Origin: Paracoccaceae bacterium
GTDB taxonomy: Bacteria; Pseudomonadota; Alphaproteobacteria; Rhodobacterales; Rhodobacteraceae
NCBI GenBank assembly: GCA_007131465.1
Contig: SLQN01000154.1
Coordinates: forward strand, 1 to 10,805
Reading direction: 5' to 3'
Length of the DNA stretch: 10,805 nt
Positions within the stretch are counted from its first letter, which is position 1. Every line of letters begins with the position of its first letter. Positions 1 to 7,025 of this stretch are shown here, piece by piece. The notes beneath the pieces are model-generated. The model was not told the origin of the DNA. It worked only from the letters and a program-made list of their open reading frames with translations, and did not search any database. The position numbers were made by a program, and so were the translations under genes.

Positions 1-2
1 AT

Positions 3-1568
3 CCTGACACAACCAGTGCAGTCGACCTGCTGATCATCGGTGGTGGGATCAACGGCTGTGGCATTGCCCGTGATGCGGCTGGCCGGGGTCTGTCAGTGCT
101 CCTGTGTGAAAAGGGCGACCTGGCAGGGGCCACGTCTTCGGCATCGACAAAGCTGTTCCATGGCGGTTTGCGCTACCTTGAATATTTCGAATTCCGTCTG
201 GTACGCGAAGCCTTGATAGAGCGTGAAACGCTGTTGCGCGCCATGCCACATATAAGCTGGCCGATGCGATTCGTGCTCCCTTATCACAAGGAAATGCGCT
301 TCGAGAGCGATACGCCCACATCAAAGCTGCTGTCACTGTTCATGCCGTGGATGAAAGGGCGGCGGCCCGCCTGGCTGATCCGGCTCGGGCTGTTTCTCTA
401 TGACAATCTGGGGGGGCGAAAAATTCTGCCTGCCACATCGGCCATTGCGTTGGCTGGCACGCCCGAAGGTGCCCCGCTGGAAAACCGCTTCACCCGCGCC
501 TACGAGTATTCCGATTGCTGGGTCGAAGACTCGCGGCTCGTTGCCCTGAATGCGCGCGACGCCGCAGCGCGTGGCGCGCAGATCATGCCCCGAACCGAGG
601 TCGTGTCTGCCGCCGCCGGGAACGGCCTGTGGCAGGTCAAGGTCAGCACCGGAAACGAAACGAAAGTATATGCCGCGAAAATGCTGGTCAACGCAGCAGG
701 TCCCTGGGTCGGCGATGTCATTCATGGAAAGCTGCGCCTGAACAGCCGCGAGAATGTTCGCCTTGTACGGGGCAGCCATATCGTCACGCGCAGGATTTAT
801 GACCATGACAAATGCTACTTCTTTCAGGGCACGGATGGGCGGATCATCTTCGCCATCCCCTATGAACAGGATTTCACCCTGATCGGGACTACGGATTCAG
901 AGCATGAAGACCCGAACAAGCCCCCTGTCTGTACGGATAAGGAACGCGATTATCTGTGCGGTTTCGCCAGCCAGTATTTCAAACGCCCGATCACAGCAGA
1001 GGATGTTGTCTGGTCCTATTCCGGGGTGCGCCCGCTTTATGACGATGGCGCGAGTTCGGCCACAGCCGCCACGCGCGATTATACTGTGAAGATCGACATG
1101 TCCGCCGGTGCGCCGGTGCTGAACATCTTTGGCGGCAAGATCACGACCTATCGGAGGCTTGCCGAAGCAGCGCTGGACAAGATCGGCACTGTCCTGCCGC
1201 TAAAGTCGGGCAAATGGACCGCGGGCGTGGCACTGCCGGGGGGCAATTTTGCGCATGATGGCGTCAATGCATTGGTGGAGGGGTTGCGCGGCGACTACCC
1301 GTTCCTGACCGAATTCTGGGCACGGCGTCTGGTGCGTGCCTATGGGACAGAAGCACGCGAGATCCTTGGGCAGGCGCAGACGGCAGAGGATCTGGGCCAG
1401 GACTTTGGCGCCACGTTGCGTGAAGCCGAAGTCACATGGTTGATGACCCGCGAATTCGCGCGCACAGCAGAAGACGTGCTGTGGCGGCGCAGCAAGCTTG
1501 GGTTGCGGCTGGATAAAGGACAATCAGACGCTTTGGGAGAGTGGATGACCGCCCGGAGGGAAGTTTAG
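3..1568 (+). CDS. glpD: Glycerol-3-phosphate dehydrogenase (FAD-dependent, aerobic), 5' end cut by window
   Basis: Membrane-associated flavoenzyme that oxidises sn-glycerol-3-phosphate to dihydroxyacetone phosphate and passes the electrons to quinone. It is the second step of glycerol catabolism after GlpK. The frame is open from the window edge to TAG at 1566-1568, giving 521 visible residues. Family members run about 500-530, so only a few N-terminal residues are missing. Visible motifs, numbered from the first complete codon, are: the FAD Rossmann loop GGGINGCGIARDAAG (13-27), the substrate/FAD motif TSSASTKLFHGGLRYLE (44-60), VNAAGPWV near 228, VRLVRGSHIV near 253, GTTDSEHEDP near 295, SYSGVRPLYDD near 338 and GGKITTYR at 377. 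The C-terminal helical domain ends with the usual AEDVLWRRSKLGLRL pattern. No frameshift or missing key residue is seen. It is the first gene of a glp operon and lies 41 bases before the damaged glpS. Identification is secure from motifs and context. Confidence 0.96.
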   Translation, partial: PDTTSAVDLLIIGGGINGCGIARDAAGRGLSVLLCEKGDLAGATSSASTKLFHGGLRYLEYFEFRLVREALIERETLLRAMPHISWPMRFVLPYHKEMRFESDTPTSKLLSLFMPWMKGRRPAWLIRLGLFLYDNLGGRKILPATSAIALAGTPEGAPLENRFTRAYEYSDCWVEDSRLVALNARDAAARGAQIMPRTEVVSAAAGNGLWQVKVSTGNETKVYAAKMLVNAAGPWVGDVIHGKLRLNSRENVRLVRGSHIVTRRIYDHDKCYFFQGTDGRIIFAIPYEQDFTLIGTTDSEHEDPNKPPVCTDKERDYLCGFASQYFKRPITAEDVVWSYSGVRPLYDDGASSATAATRDYTVKIDMSAGAPVLNIFGGKITTYRRLAEAALDKIGTVLPLKSGKWTAGVALPGGNFAHDGVNALVEGLRGDYPFLTEFWARRLVRAYGTEAREILGQAQTAEDLGQDFGATLREAEVTWLMTREFARTAEDVLWRRSKLGLRLDKGQSDALGEWMTARREV

Positions 1569-1595
1569 TCATTCCTGCACGATTGAGGGGGACAA

Positions 1596-1604
1596 GGGAG
1601 AAGG
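1596..1604 (+). promoter_or_regulatory. Ribosome binding site of glpS
   Basis: The purine-rich run GGGAGAAGG ends 5 bases before the ATG at 1610. It decides that start over upstream in-frame codons that would overlap the end of glpD. The site survives although the gene downstream is frameshifted. Confidence 0.6.
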
Positions 1605-1609
1605 CCACT

Positions 1610-2699
1610 ATGTCTTGGGTGCTGGACAACGTGTCACGGCTCTTTGAGGATCAGACGCATCCCTACCCGACGGATCCGACCTCTGAGCCGGGCATGATGA
1701 ATGTGCTGCTCGGGCCGACATCGTTGGGCAAGACGTCCCTGATGCGGATCATGGAAGGGCTGGATGCGCCGGCGACAGGCCGCGTGTTCTGGGAAGGAAA
1801 GGATGTGACCGGGGTGCGGGTGCAGGACCGCGCCATCGCGATGGTTTACCAGCAGGTCATCAATTCCCCATCGATGAGCGTTTATGACAACATCGCCTCA
1901 CCGCTCAAGCTGATGGGCAAATCGAAGTCCGAGAACGCCACCAAGGCGCAGGAAACTGCAGGGCTGATGAAGTTGACGCCCATGCTGTCGCGCAAGCCGC
2001 TGGATCTGTCGGGGGGCCAGCAACAGCGCTATGCGCTTGCACGCGCGCAGGTGAAGGGAGCGGGGCTGGTCTTGCTGTGCGAGCCTCTGGCCAATCTGGA
2101 TTGCAAGCTGCGCGAGGAGTTGTGCGCCGACATCCTCCGCATCTTCAGGAAGTCGGGTTCTATTTTCGTCTATGCCACCACTGTGCCCGAAGCGGCGCTT
2201 CTGCTGGGCGGGAACACGGCCACCCTGTCGGAAGGGCGGATCACGCAATTCGGCCCGGCACCTTCCGTCTATCGCCAACCGAAGAATGCCACCATGGCAC
2301 GCGTGTTTTCAGACCCGCCAATGAACTTCACCCGAATCGTCAAGGCAGGCGATCGGATCAACTTTGGCGAGGGGCAGGTGGCCACCGCCACGGGCGCGCT
2401 GGCGTCACTTGCCGATGGCACTTGTCAGGTCGGGTTTCGGGCCGACCATCTGCATCTTTTCACCAAAGGCAATGACGGGCTGCATTGCCAATGCAGGCTG
2501 CGGGTGACCCGAGATTACAGGTCCGCAGACCCTTGTGCATCTCGACCATGGCGCGGACCGCTGGCGCGGGTTGATCCATGGTGTCCACAGGCTGCAATTC
2601 GGCGCGCCGGTCGAAGTCTGGCTGGAAACGGCCCATGTCCATGTCGTTGCCGCACATGGCGCGCTTGTCGCAGCCGCACCCTTTGCCGCAGCAGCGTGA
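1610..2699 (+). pseudogene. glpS: Glycerol ABC transporter ATPase GlpS, frameshifted and with altered Walker B
   Basis: Resembles GlpS, one of the two ATPase subunits of the GlpSTPQV glycerol importer of alphaproteobacteria. From ATG 1610 the visible parts are Walker A GPTSLGKTS (35-43), Q-loop YQQ (80-82), signature LSGGQQQR (133-140), Walker B region GLVLLCEP (152-159), D-loop ANLD (161-164) and YATTVPEAALLLGG (188-201). The reading frame opens correctly, but beyond the CCC at 2508-2510 it turns into Arg/Cys/Pro-rich sequence and stops at 2722. Skipping one C restores GEITG-like family sequence: EITG, then TLVHLDHGADRWRGLIHGVH, ending at TGA 2697-2699. The repaired protein would be 362 residues, the normal length for the family. 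In addition, the Walker B aspartate is Cys157 (codon TGC 2078-2080), and Cys165 and Cys172 sit where I recall Tyr and Arg in relatives. Together with the truncated glpT next door this is best read as a pseudogene. A sequencing error could explain the frameshift but not the Cys157 change. Confidence 0.85.
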
Positions 2700-2704
2700 G
2701 AGGA
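2698..2704 (+). promoter_or_regulatory. Ribosome binding site of the glpT remnant
   Basis: GAGAGGA overlaps the restored glpS stop codon and lies 5 bases before the ATG at 2710. It is the usual tight coupling of glpS and glpT and supports ATG 2710 as the original glpT start. Confidence 0.5.
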
Positions 2705-2709
2705 TCAGA

Positions 2710-2997
2710 ATGGCACGGATAACGCTGGATAGGCTGGCACCCTCCTGCTTACCCAATCCCTCTGGCGAAGAGGATTGCGCGCGCAAGCAGCTTGACCATG
2801 TCTGGCTGAATGGCGAGGCCGATGCGCGTCTCGGCGAACCGGGCTGGACAGCGAGAAGCGGCAGGGCGTGGCTGTGCCCCATGACGCGTTGTCCGGGGGC
2901 TGGCAGTATGCTGACAGGGCCGGGCGCGCAGGCACCCGGCCAATTTGCGGCATCGCATTCAGGGCGTGGACTGGCCTCCTTTGCCTTGTGCGGTTGA
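2710..2997 (+). pseudogene. glpT: Remnant of glycerol ABC transporter ATPase GlpT (N-terminal fragment)
   Basis: From ATG 2710 the first about 42 residues (MARITLDRLAPSCLPNPSGE..., then LDHVWLNGEADARLG) match the start of GlpT, the second ATPase of the glycerol importer, as I recall it from Rhodobacterales and rhizobia. In relatives the next residues form Walker A (LGPSGCGKTT). Here they are LGEPGWTARS, so the nucleotide-binding loop is destroyed, and everything after it is unrecognisable up to TGA 2995-2997. A full GlpT has about 350 residues; this reading frame has 95 codons. No Q-loop, LSGGQ or Walker B follows. The start codon and ribosome site are still in place 10 bases after the restored glpS stop. 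The tail from about 2836 may be a deletion junction or the fused remains of a later gene. Cys13 and Cys23 look like further drift. It cannot be a working ATPase. Confidence 0.75.
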
Positions 2998-3056
2998 CGC
3001 CATGGAACTAACCCTGTCCGAGGAATTCAGGATATTGTGAAGCGAGGAGATCAGTC
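2998..3056 (+). other. Short spacer before glpK, with glpK ribosome binding site
   Basis: The 59 bases hold no gene of note. GAGGAGA at 3044-3050 is a strong Shine-Dalgarno sequence 6 bases before the ATG of glpK. In related genomes the glycerol permease genes and binding-protein gene (glpP, glpQ, glpV) occupy the interval between glpT and glpK; nothing recognisable of them remains here. No convincing promoter was found, so glpK may depend on readthrough from upstream of glpD. Confidence 0.5.
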
Positions 3057-4544
3057 ATGAGCTATATTCTGGCACTGGATCAGGGTACGACATCGAGCCG
3101 GAGCATTGTGTTTGATGGCGGCCTGAAGATCGCGGCCATTGCGCAAGAAGAATTCCCGCAGCATTATCCGGCCTCGGGCTGGGTCGAGCATGACCCCTCG
3201 GACCTCTGGGCCACGACCGCCGCCACAGCCCGTTCAGCCATCGAGAAGGCCGGGCTGCATGCCACCGATATTGCCGCCATCGGCATCACCAACCAGCGCG
3301 AAACGACGCTGGTCTGGGACCGCAAGACCGGCAAGCCCATCCATAGCGCCATCGTCTGGCAGGACCGGCGCACGGCGGATTTCTGTGCCGGGCTGCGCGA
3401 CGCTGGCCATGAGCCGATGATCACCGCGCGCACTGGCTTGCTGGCGGACCCGTATTTTTCCGCCACCAAGCTGAAATACATCCTCGACCATGTGGAGGGC
3501 GCGCGCGAGCGGGCACGCAAAGGCGAGTTGGCTTTCGGAACAGTCGATTGCTGGCTGATCTGGAACCTGACCGGCGGGCGGGCGCATGTCACAGACGCCA
3601 CCAACGCGGCGCGCACGATGCTTTACGACATTCACAAGGGCCGGTGGAGCCAATCGATCTGCGACCTGTTCGACATTCCGCGTGCAATGCTGCCCGAGGT
3701 CCGCGATTGCGCCGCCGATTTCGGCGTGACGCGGGCCGATCTTTTCGGGCGCGAGATCCCCATTCTGGGCGTGGCGGGCGACCAGCAGGCGGCCACCATC
3801 GGGCAGGCGTGTTTCACGCCGGGCATGCTGAAATCCACATATGGCACCGGCTGTTTCGCAGTGCTGAACACGGGCACGACGCCAGTCGCCTCGACCAGCA
3901 AGCTCTTGACCACGATTGCCTATCAGCTTGACGGCACGCCCACATATGCACTGGAAGGGTCGATCTTCATCGCAGGCGCAGTGGTGCAATGGCTGCGCGA
4001 CGGGCTGAAAGTGATCCGCGCCGCGCCCGAGACGCAAGATCTGGCCGAAGCCGCTGATCCCGCGCAGGACCTGATCCTTGTGCCTGCCTTTGTGGGCCTC
4101 GGTGCGCCCTACTGGAAGCCTGAAGTACGCGGCGCGGTCTTTGGGCTAACCCGCAATTCCGGCCCGGCCGAATTCGCCCGCGCGGCGCTGGAATCGGTCG
4201 GCTATCAGACCCGCGACCTGCTGGACGCGATGCAGGCTGACTGGGCGCGCGACGGGGCGCAACCCAGCTTGCGCGTCGATGGCGGCATGGCGGCGAATGA
4301 CTACGCGATGCAGTTCCTGTCGGACATCATCGGCGCGCCCGTTGACCGCCCGCAGGTGCTGGAGACGACGGCGCTTGGCGCGGCATGGCTTGCGGGTCAG
4401 CGCGCAGGCGTCTGGCCGGGGATGGAGGAATTCGCGACGGGCTGGGCGGTCGAGCGGCAATTCACGCCACAGATGGATGACGCACAGCGGCTGGCCCGCG
4501 TGGCGCGCTGGCGGCGCGCGATCAACGCAGTGCTGGACGCCTGA
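3057..4544 (+). CDS. glpK: Glycerol kinase
   Basis: Cytoplasmic FGGY-family kinase that phosphorylates glycerol with ATP to sn-glycerol-3-phosphate, the substrate of GlpD, and so traps glycerol in the cell. It is 495 residues long, the normal length. The N-terminal phosphate-binding loop [14 protein letters not shown] lies at 7-20, then GWVEHDP (41-47), [20 protein letters not shown] (76-95), IVWQDRRT (99-106), [16 protein letters not shown] (131-146), [14 protein letters not shown] (161-174), and GVAGDQQAA (238-246) with the likely catalytic base Asp242. STYGTGCF follows at 260-267, and the second-domain ATP motif [18 protein letters not shown] comes near the C terminus. The PGIETTE segment that binds enzyme IIA-Glc in E. 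coli is absent, as expected outside enteric bacteria. The gene is intact, with a good ribosome site (GAGGAGA, 6 bases upstream), in contrast to the decayed transporter genes before it. Very secure. Confidence 0.98.
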   Translation: MSYILALDQGTTSSRSIVFDGGLKIAAIAQEEFPQHYPASGWVEHDPSDLWATTAATARSAIEKAGLHATDIAAIGITNQRETTLVWDRKTGKPIHSAIVWQDRRTADFCAGLRDAGHEPMITARTGLLADPYFSATKLKYILDHVEGARERARKGELAFGTVDCWLIWNLTGGRAHVTDATNAARTMLYDIHKGRWSQSICDLFDIPRAMLPEVRDCAADFGVTRADLFGREIPILGVAGDQQAATIGQACFTPGMLKSTYGTGCFAVLNTGTTPVASTSKLLTTIAYQLDGTPTYALEGSIFIAGAVVQWLRDGLKVIRAAPETQDLAEAADPAQDLILVPAFVGLGAPYWKPEVRGAVFGLTRNSGPAEFARAALESVGYQTRDLLDAMQADWARDGAQPSLRVDGGMAANDYAMQFLSDIIGAPVDRPQVLETTALGAAWLAGQRAGVWPGMEEFATGWAVERQFTPQMDDAQRLARVARWRRAINAVLDA

Positions 4545-4891
4545 GGGTGTCGCCTGTCACTTTCGCCACCACCGGCACGACCCGCCTCGGGCGCCGCGCA
4601 GTGGCCGGGGCTACGCCCTTTGCGCTGCTACGCGCGCGCAAGCTGCTGCTTGTGTGCAGCCGCCCGTTCGCGGCAGCATCGGGGCTTGCCAAGTCGCTGC
4701 GAAACGCTGCCGAGGTGCTGGCGATCACCGCGCAGGGCGTCCGATCTGCTTGGAATTGTCGCAGACCTTGCCACAGCGCGCGCGATCATGCCGAAGATGG
4801 TTACAGACATGGGCGGCAGCGCAGTGATCGTGGATCGTGACTATGCTGCAAGGCCAGTATCAATGGGACCAGAGCCTGCGCGACATGCAGA
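4545..4891 (+). other. Intergenic stretch with possible frameshifted gene relic
   Basis: These 347 bases lie between the converging ends of glpK and hutC and hold no intact gene I recognise. On the plus strand, GTG 4547 opens a coding-like frame (MSPVTFATTGTTRLGRRAV..., later SLRNAAEVLAITAQGV) with mostly G/C-ending codons up to about 4740. It then turns into Arg/Cys-rich sequence. From about 4743 another frame becomes protein-like (SDLLGIVADLATARAI, then MPKMVTDMGGSAVIVDRDY) until about 4850. Joining the two would need a frame change near 4735-4745. This pattern fits a decayed gene but could be chance in G+C-rich DNA. I cannot name a family. No clear rho-independent terminator for glpK is seen. 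Confidence 0.35.
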
Positions 4892-5593
4892 TCATATCCG
4901 GGTATACATCTGATACCCCGGATGAAAAACAAGCCGCACCGAGGTAATCACCTGCCCGGCGTTCCGCGTTGTCCGGTCCAGGACAAAAAGGCCTTCGCCT
5001 GCCCGGCATGACAGCATGGCGGCTTCTGCCGGTGTTGCGGTGATGGCAGAAAAGGTGAAGTCGCCGCCATCAAAGGCCACTTCGCGCACCAGCCATTCAT
5101 TCGGGCTGAAGGTCGAGAAATCCTCTCGTTCTACACCCGGGGTGGCAGTCACGTTAATCCAGCGGCTTTCAAACACATAGGGTGCGCCATTCCCCAGATA
5201 GAGGGTCTGCACGAACAGATGCGGAACACTGGCCGATACCTGCATCCGCGCCTGTATGTCGGGCGGCGGCAGGCGCATCTCGCGCAGGCAGACAGTGTGG
5301 GCATAGCTCTGGCCCTTGCCCTCGATTTCTGCACGGATAAGCGGGATGGCAAATTCCGCACGGCGCACCGGGTTCAGCGCGACACGCGTTCCGGCGCGGC
5401 GCCGCCGTTCCAGCACCCCGGCCTCGGCCAGGCCGCGCAGGGCGCGGTTCACGGTGCTGCGCGCACAGCCAAATTCCTGTGCCAAATCCGCTTCATGCGG
5501 GATGAACTCGCCGGGTTTCCAGTCGCGCTGGCTGATGCGCTGGCGCACCTCATTTTGCACAGTTTGCCAGGATATGCGCGCGTCCCTGCTCAA
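4892..5593 (-). CDS. hutC: Histidine utilisation repressor HutC (GntR family, UTRA domain)
   Basis: Transcription repressor of the hut genes. In studied relatives it binds an ATGT...ACAT-type palindrome and is released by urocanate. The 233-residue protein has an N-terminal winged helix-turn-helix (about 9-73; EADLAQEFGCARSTVNRALR is the HTH core at 34-53) with the GntR-type wing ERRRRAGTRV at 62-71. A UTRA ligand-binding domain follows at about 83-228, ending in RLVFHPGYQMYTRI. The start is TTG at 5593-5591. It overlaps the hutF stop by 4 bases (TTGA), and no ATG lies close enough to keep the N-terminal helix. The ribosome site is weak, so translation probably depends on coupling to hutF. 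It is transcribed after hutF away from the divergent operator it would control, which implies autoregulation. The GntR/UTRA assignment is sure; the HutC role is inferred from context. Confidence 0.93.
   Translation of the reverse strand: MSRDARISWQTVQNEVRQRISQRDWKPGEFIPHEADLAQEFGCARSTVNRALRGLAEAGVLERRRRAGTRVALNPVRRAEFAIPLIRAEIEGKGQSYAHTVCLREMRLPPPDIQARMQVSASVPHLFVQTLYLGNGAPYVFESRWINVTATPGVEREDFSTFSPNEWLVREVAFDGGDFTFSAITATPAEAAMLSCRAGEGLFVLDRTTRNAGQVITSVRLVFHPGYQMYTRI
4897..4922. repeat. Imperfect inverted repeat (stem-loop) at the 3' end of hutC
   Basis: TCCGGGTAT (4897-4905) and ATACCCCGGA (4913-4922) are complementary over 9 pairs with one bulged C, around a 7-base loop. The repeat sits inside the last codons of hutC, just before its stop. 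No T-tract follows in either direction, so it is not a classical rho-independent terminator. It could mark an mRNA 3' end or slow readthrough between the convergent glp and hut transcripts. Confidence 0.4.
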
Positions 5594-6954
5594 AGCGTCG
5601 GTCCAAGTTCCTGCATGGCCTTGCTGTAGGCCGCCACGATTTCGCTGCGCCTTATATGCTGGCCGTTCCTGACCACATGCCGCCCGGCGGACCAGACATC
5701 GTGCACCATGGCGTCATTGCCTGCGAAGATGTAGCTGTCCAGCACTGTATCCCCGACCCGCCCCGCCAGATCGACATGGCCATCGTCCAGCGCCATCAGA
5801 TCGGCCAGCAAGCCCGGCGCAATCGCGCCAGTCGGGCGGCCAGCGGCCAGCGCGCCGCCCGCTGCGGCTGCCGCGAATATTCGCCGCCCGGTCGATTGGT
5901 CGGGGCTGGCCAGCACGGCGCGCGCGCGGTCGCGCAGGCGCTGCGAATATTCCAGTGTGCGCAATTCCTCGGCCAGTGCGATGCGGATGTTGGAATCCGA
6001 CCCGATGGCGAGTTGCCCGCCCGCCCCCAGCCAGCGCACCCCGTCAAAAATACCGTCCCCGAGGCTGGATTCGGTAATCGGGCACAGCCCGGCCACAGCA
6101 CCCGACCGCGCCAGCGCCTCGGTCTCGTGCGGCAGCATCTGCGTGCAATGGATGAAGGTGACGCCGGAATGCAGCGCCATGTTGTCCAGCACCCATTCGA
6201 CAGGCCGCCTGCCCAGCGCCGCGCTGACCTCTTCGACCTCGGCCCGTTGTTCGGCCAGATGCATATGTACCGGCCCGTCGGTGAGCGCCGCAATTCGCGC
6301 CAGCACGTCAGGCGCAACAGCGCGCAGGCTATGGGGTGCAACGCCCATGCGGCAGTCTGCGGGCAAGGGGCGCAGAGCCTCGGACGCGCGCGCATACAGC
6401 CGCGCGAACCCCTCCGGGTCCGTGCCGAAACGGATCTGGCCGGGGCCAAGCGGGCGGCGATCCAGCCCGCCGAACTGGTAATGCACGGGCAGCAGGGTCA
6501 GTCCGATCCCGGTTTGCAGGCTTGCAGCGGCGATCCGGTCACACATCTCGGCCGGATTGGCATAGGGCGCGCCGCCGGGCTGGTGGTGCAGGTAATGAAA
6601 CTCGACATTGGTGGCATAGCCCGCTTCCAGCATTTCCATCTGCACAAGGGCTGCAATGGCTTCGACATGATCAGGCGTCAGGCGGTCCAGAAAACGGAAC
6701 ATCAGCTTGCGCCAGGTCCAGAAACTGTCGCTTGGATCAGGGCCGCGCTGTTCGGTCAGACCAGCCATCGCACGTTGAAACGCATGGCTATGGGCATTGA
6801 CAGGGGCAGGCAGGAGGATGCCCACGACAGTATTCCCCACGCGCGGCACGCCTGTCTCGACCTGCGCGATCCGCCCATCCGCCTTTATGCTGACCAGCAC
6901 CCCGGTCGCCCAACCTGATGGCAGCAAAGCCTGCGCAGCCCAGATCGTTGTCAT
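5590..6954 (-). CDS. hutF: Formimidoylglutamate deiminase
   Basis: Amidohydrolase-superfamily enzyme that hydrolyses N-formimidoyl-L-glutamate to N-formyl-L-glutamate and ammonia, the fourth step of the five-step histidine route used when HutG is a deformylase. From ATG 6954 it has 454 residues, the family's usual length. The metal motif NAHSHAFQ gives His55 and His57. YLHH is at 121-124, APHS at 206-209, HMHLAEQ (230-236) gives His232 and Glu235, FIHCTQ gives His269, and GSDSNI gives Asp320. These positions agree with the zinc ligands and catalytic residues of characterised HutF within one residue. CPITESSLGDGIFDG (291-305) is also typical. The start was chosen because it gives the right N terminus and has GGGTGA 5 bases upstream (6960-6965). 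A longer frame would run through the operator. It is the first gene of the minus-strand unit and overlaps hutC by 4 bases. Confidence 0.96.
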   Translation of the reverse strand: MTTIWAAQALLPSGWATGVLVSIKADGRIAQVETGVPRVGNTVVGILLPAPVNAHSHAFQRAMAGLTEQRGPDPSDSFWTWRKLMFRFLDRLTPDHVEAIAALVQMEMLEAGYATNVEFHYLHHQPGGAPYANPAEMCDRIAAASLQTGIGLTLLPVHYQFGGLDRRPLGPGQIRFGTDPEGFARLYARASEALRPLPADCRMGVAPHSLRAVAPDVLARIAALTDGPVHMHLAEQRAEVEEVSAALGRRPVEWVLDNMALHSGVTFIHCTQMLPHETEALARSGAVAGLCPITESSLGDGIFDGVRWLGAGGQLAIGSDSNIRIALAEELRTLEYSQRLRDRARAVLASPDQSTGRRIFAAAAAGGALAAGRPTGAIAPGLLADLMALDDGHVDLAGRVGDTVLDSYIFAGNDAMVHDVWSAGRHVVRNGQHIRRSEIVAAYSKAMQELGPTL

Positions 6955-6966
6955 GCAATTCACCCG

Positions 6967-6994
6967 TTGACACGATAATATGTTTATACATAAA
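6967..6994 (+). promoter_or_regulatory. Probable promoter of hutIHGU
   Basis: TTGACA (6967-6972) is a perfect -35 box. CATAAA (6989-6994) is a 4-of-6 -10 box at 16-base spacing, placing the transcript start near 7001-7003, just ahead of hutI. The proposed HutC palindrome covers the spacer and the -10 box. A minus-strand promoter for hutF must lie in the same 71 bases, but I could not assign its boxes with confidence. Confidence 0.5.
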
Positions 6995-6996
6995 CA
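6980..6996. promoter_or_regulatory. Probable HutC operator (overlapping palindromes)
   Basis: ATGTTTATACAT (6980-6991) is an ATGT-N4-ACAT palindrome, close to the ATGTATATACAT type I associate with HutC sites. Overlapping it, TGTTTAT-AC-ATAAACA (6981-6996) is a perfect 7-base inverted repeat with a 2-base spacer. Both lie in the A+T-rich divergent region between hutF and hutI, over the proposed plus-strand -10 box. One bound repressor dimer could therefore control both directions. HutC binding is inferred. Confidence 0.6.
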
Positions 6997-7015
6997 GAAT
7001 ATAGCCACGTAAATC

Positions 7016-7023
7016 AAGGTGGG
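7016..7023 (+). promoter_or_regulatory. Ribosome binding site of hutI
   Basis: AAGGTGGG lies just before the ATG at 7026, with the AAGG core 6 bases away. It supports that start. Confidence 0.5.
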
Positions 7024-7025
7024 TC

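Noticed and set aside
2994..3036. TTGACG and GATATT as a promoter for glpK
   Set aside because: The spacing is far outside the usual 16-18 bases, and no -10 box exists at the right distance.
3002..3040. Tiny open frame [12 protein letters not shown] between the glpT remnant and glpK
   Set aside because: Twelve codons, no good ribosome site, no recognisable leader-peptide features; it could occur by chance.
3234..4037. Open frame on the minus strand (267 codons)
   Set aside because: Antisense to glpK, which is complete and motif-rich; composition is that of a shadow frame.
4581..4591. Small CCCG/CGGG hairpin downstream of glpK as terminator
   Set aside because: Only 4 pairs, a 3-base loop and no T-tract; expected by chance in G+C-rich sequence.
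5656..6918. Long open frame on the plus strand (420 codons)
   Set aside because: It lies wholly antisense to hutF, whose motifs are complete; its product is Arg/Gln/Pro-rich and lacks domain features. Long antisense frames are common in G+C-rich genes.
6955..7017. N-terminal extension of hutF with a hydrophobic, signal-like segment ([14 protein letters not shown])
   Set aside because: It would start at TTG 7017, run through the operator and promoter region, and precede a normal HutF N terminus that has its own ribosome site. HutF is cytoplasmic; the hydrophobic look comes from translating A+T-rich promoter DNA.
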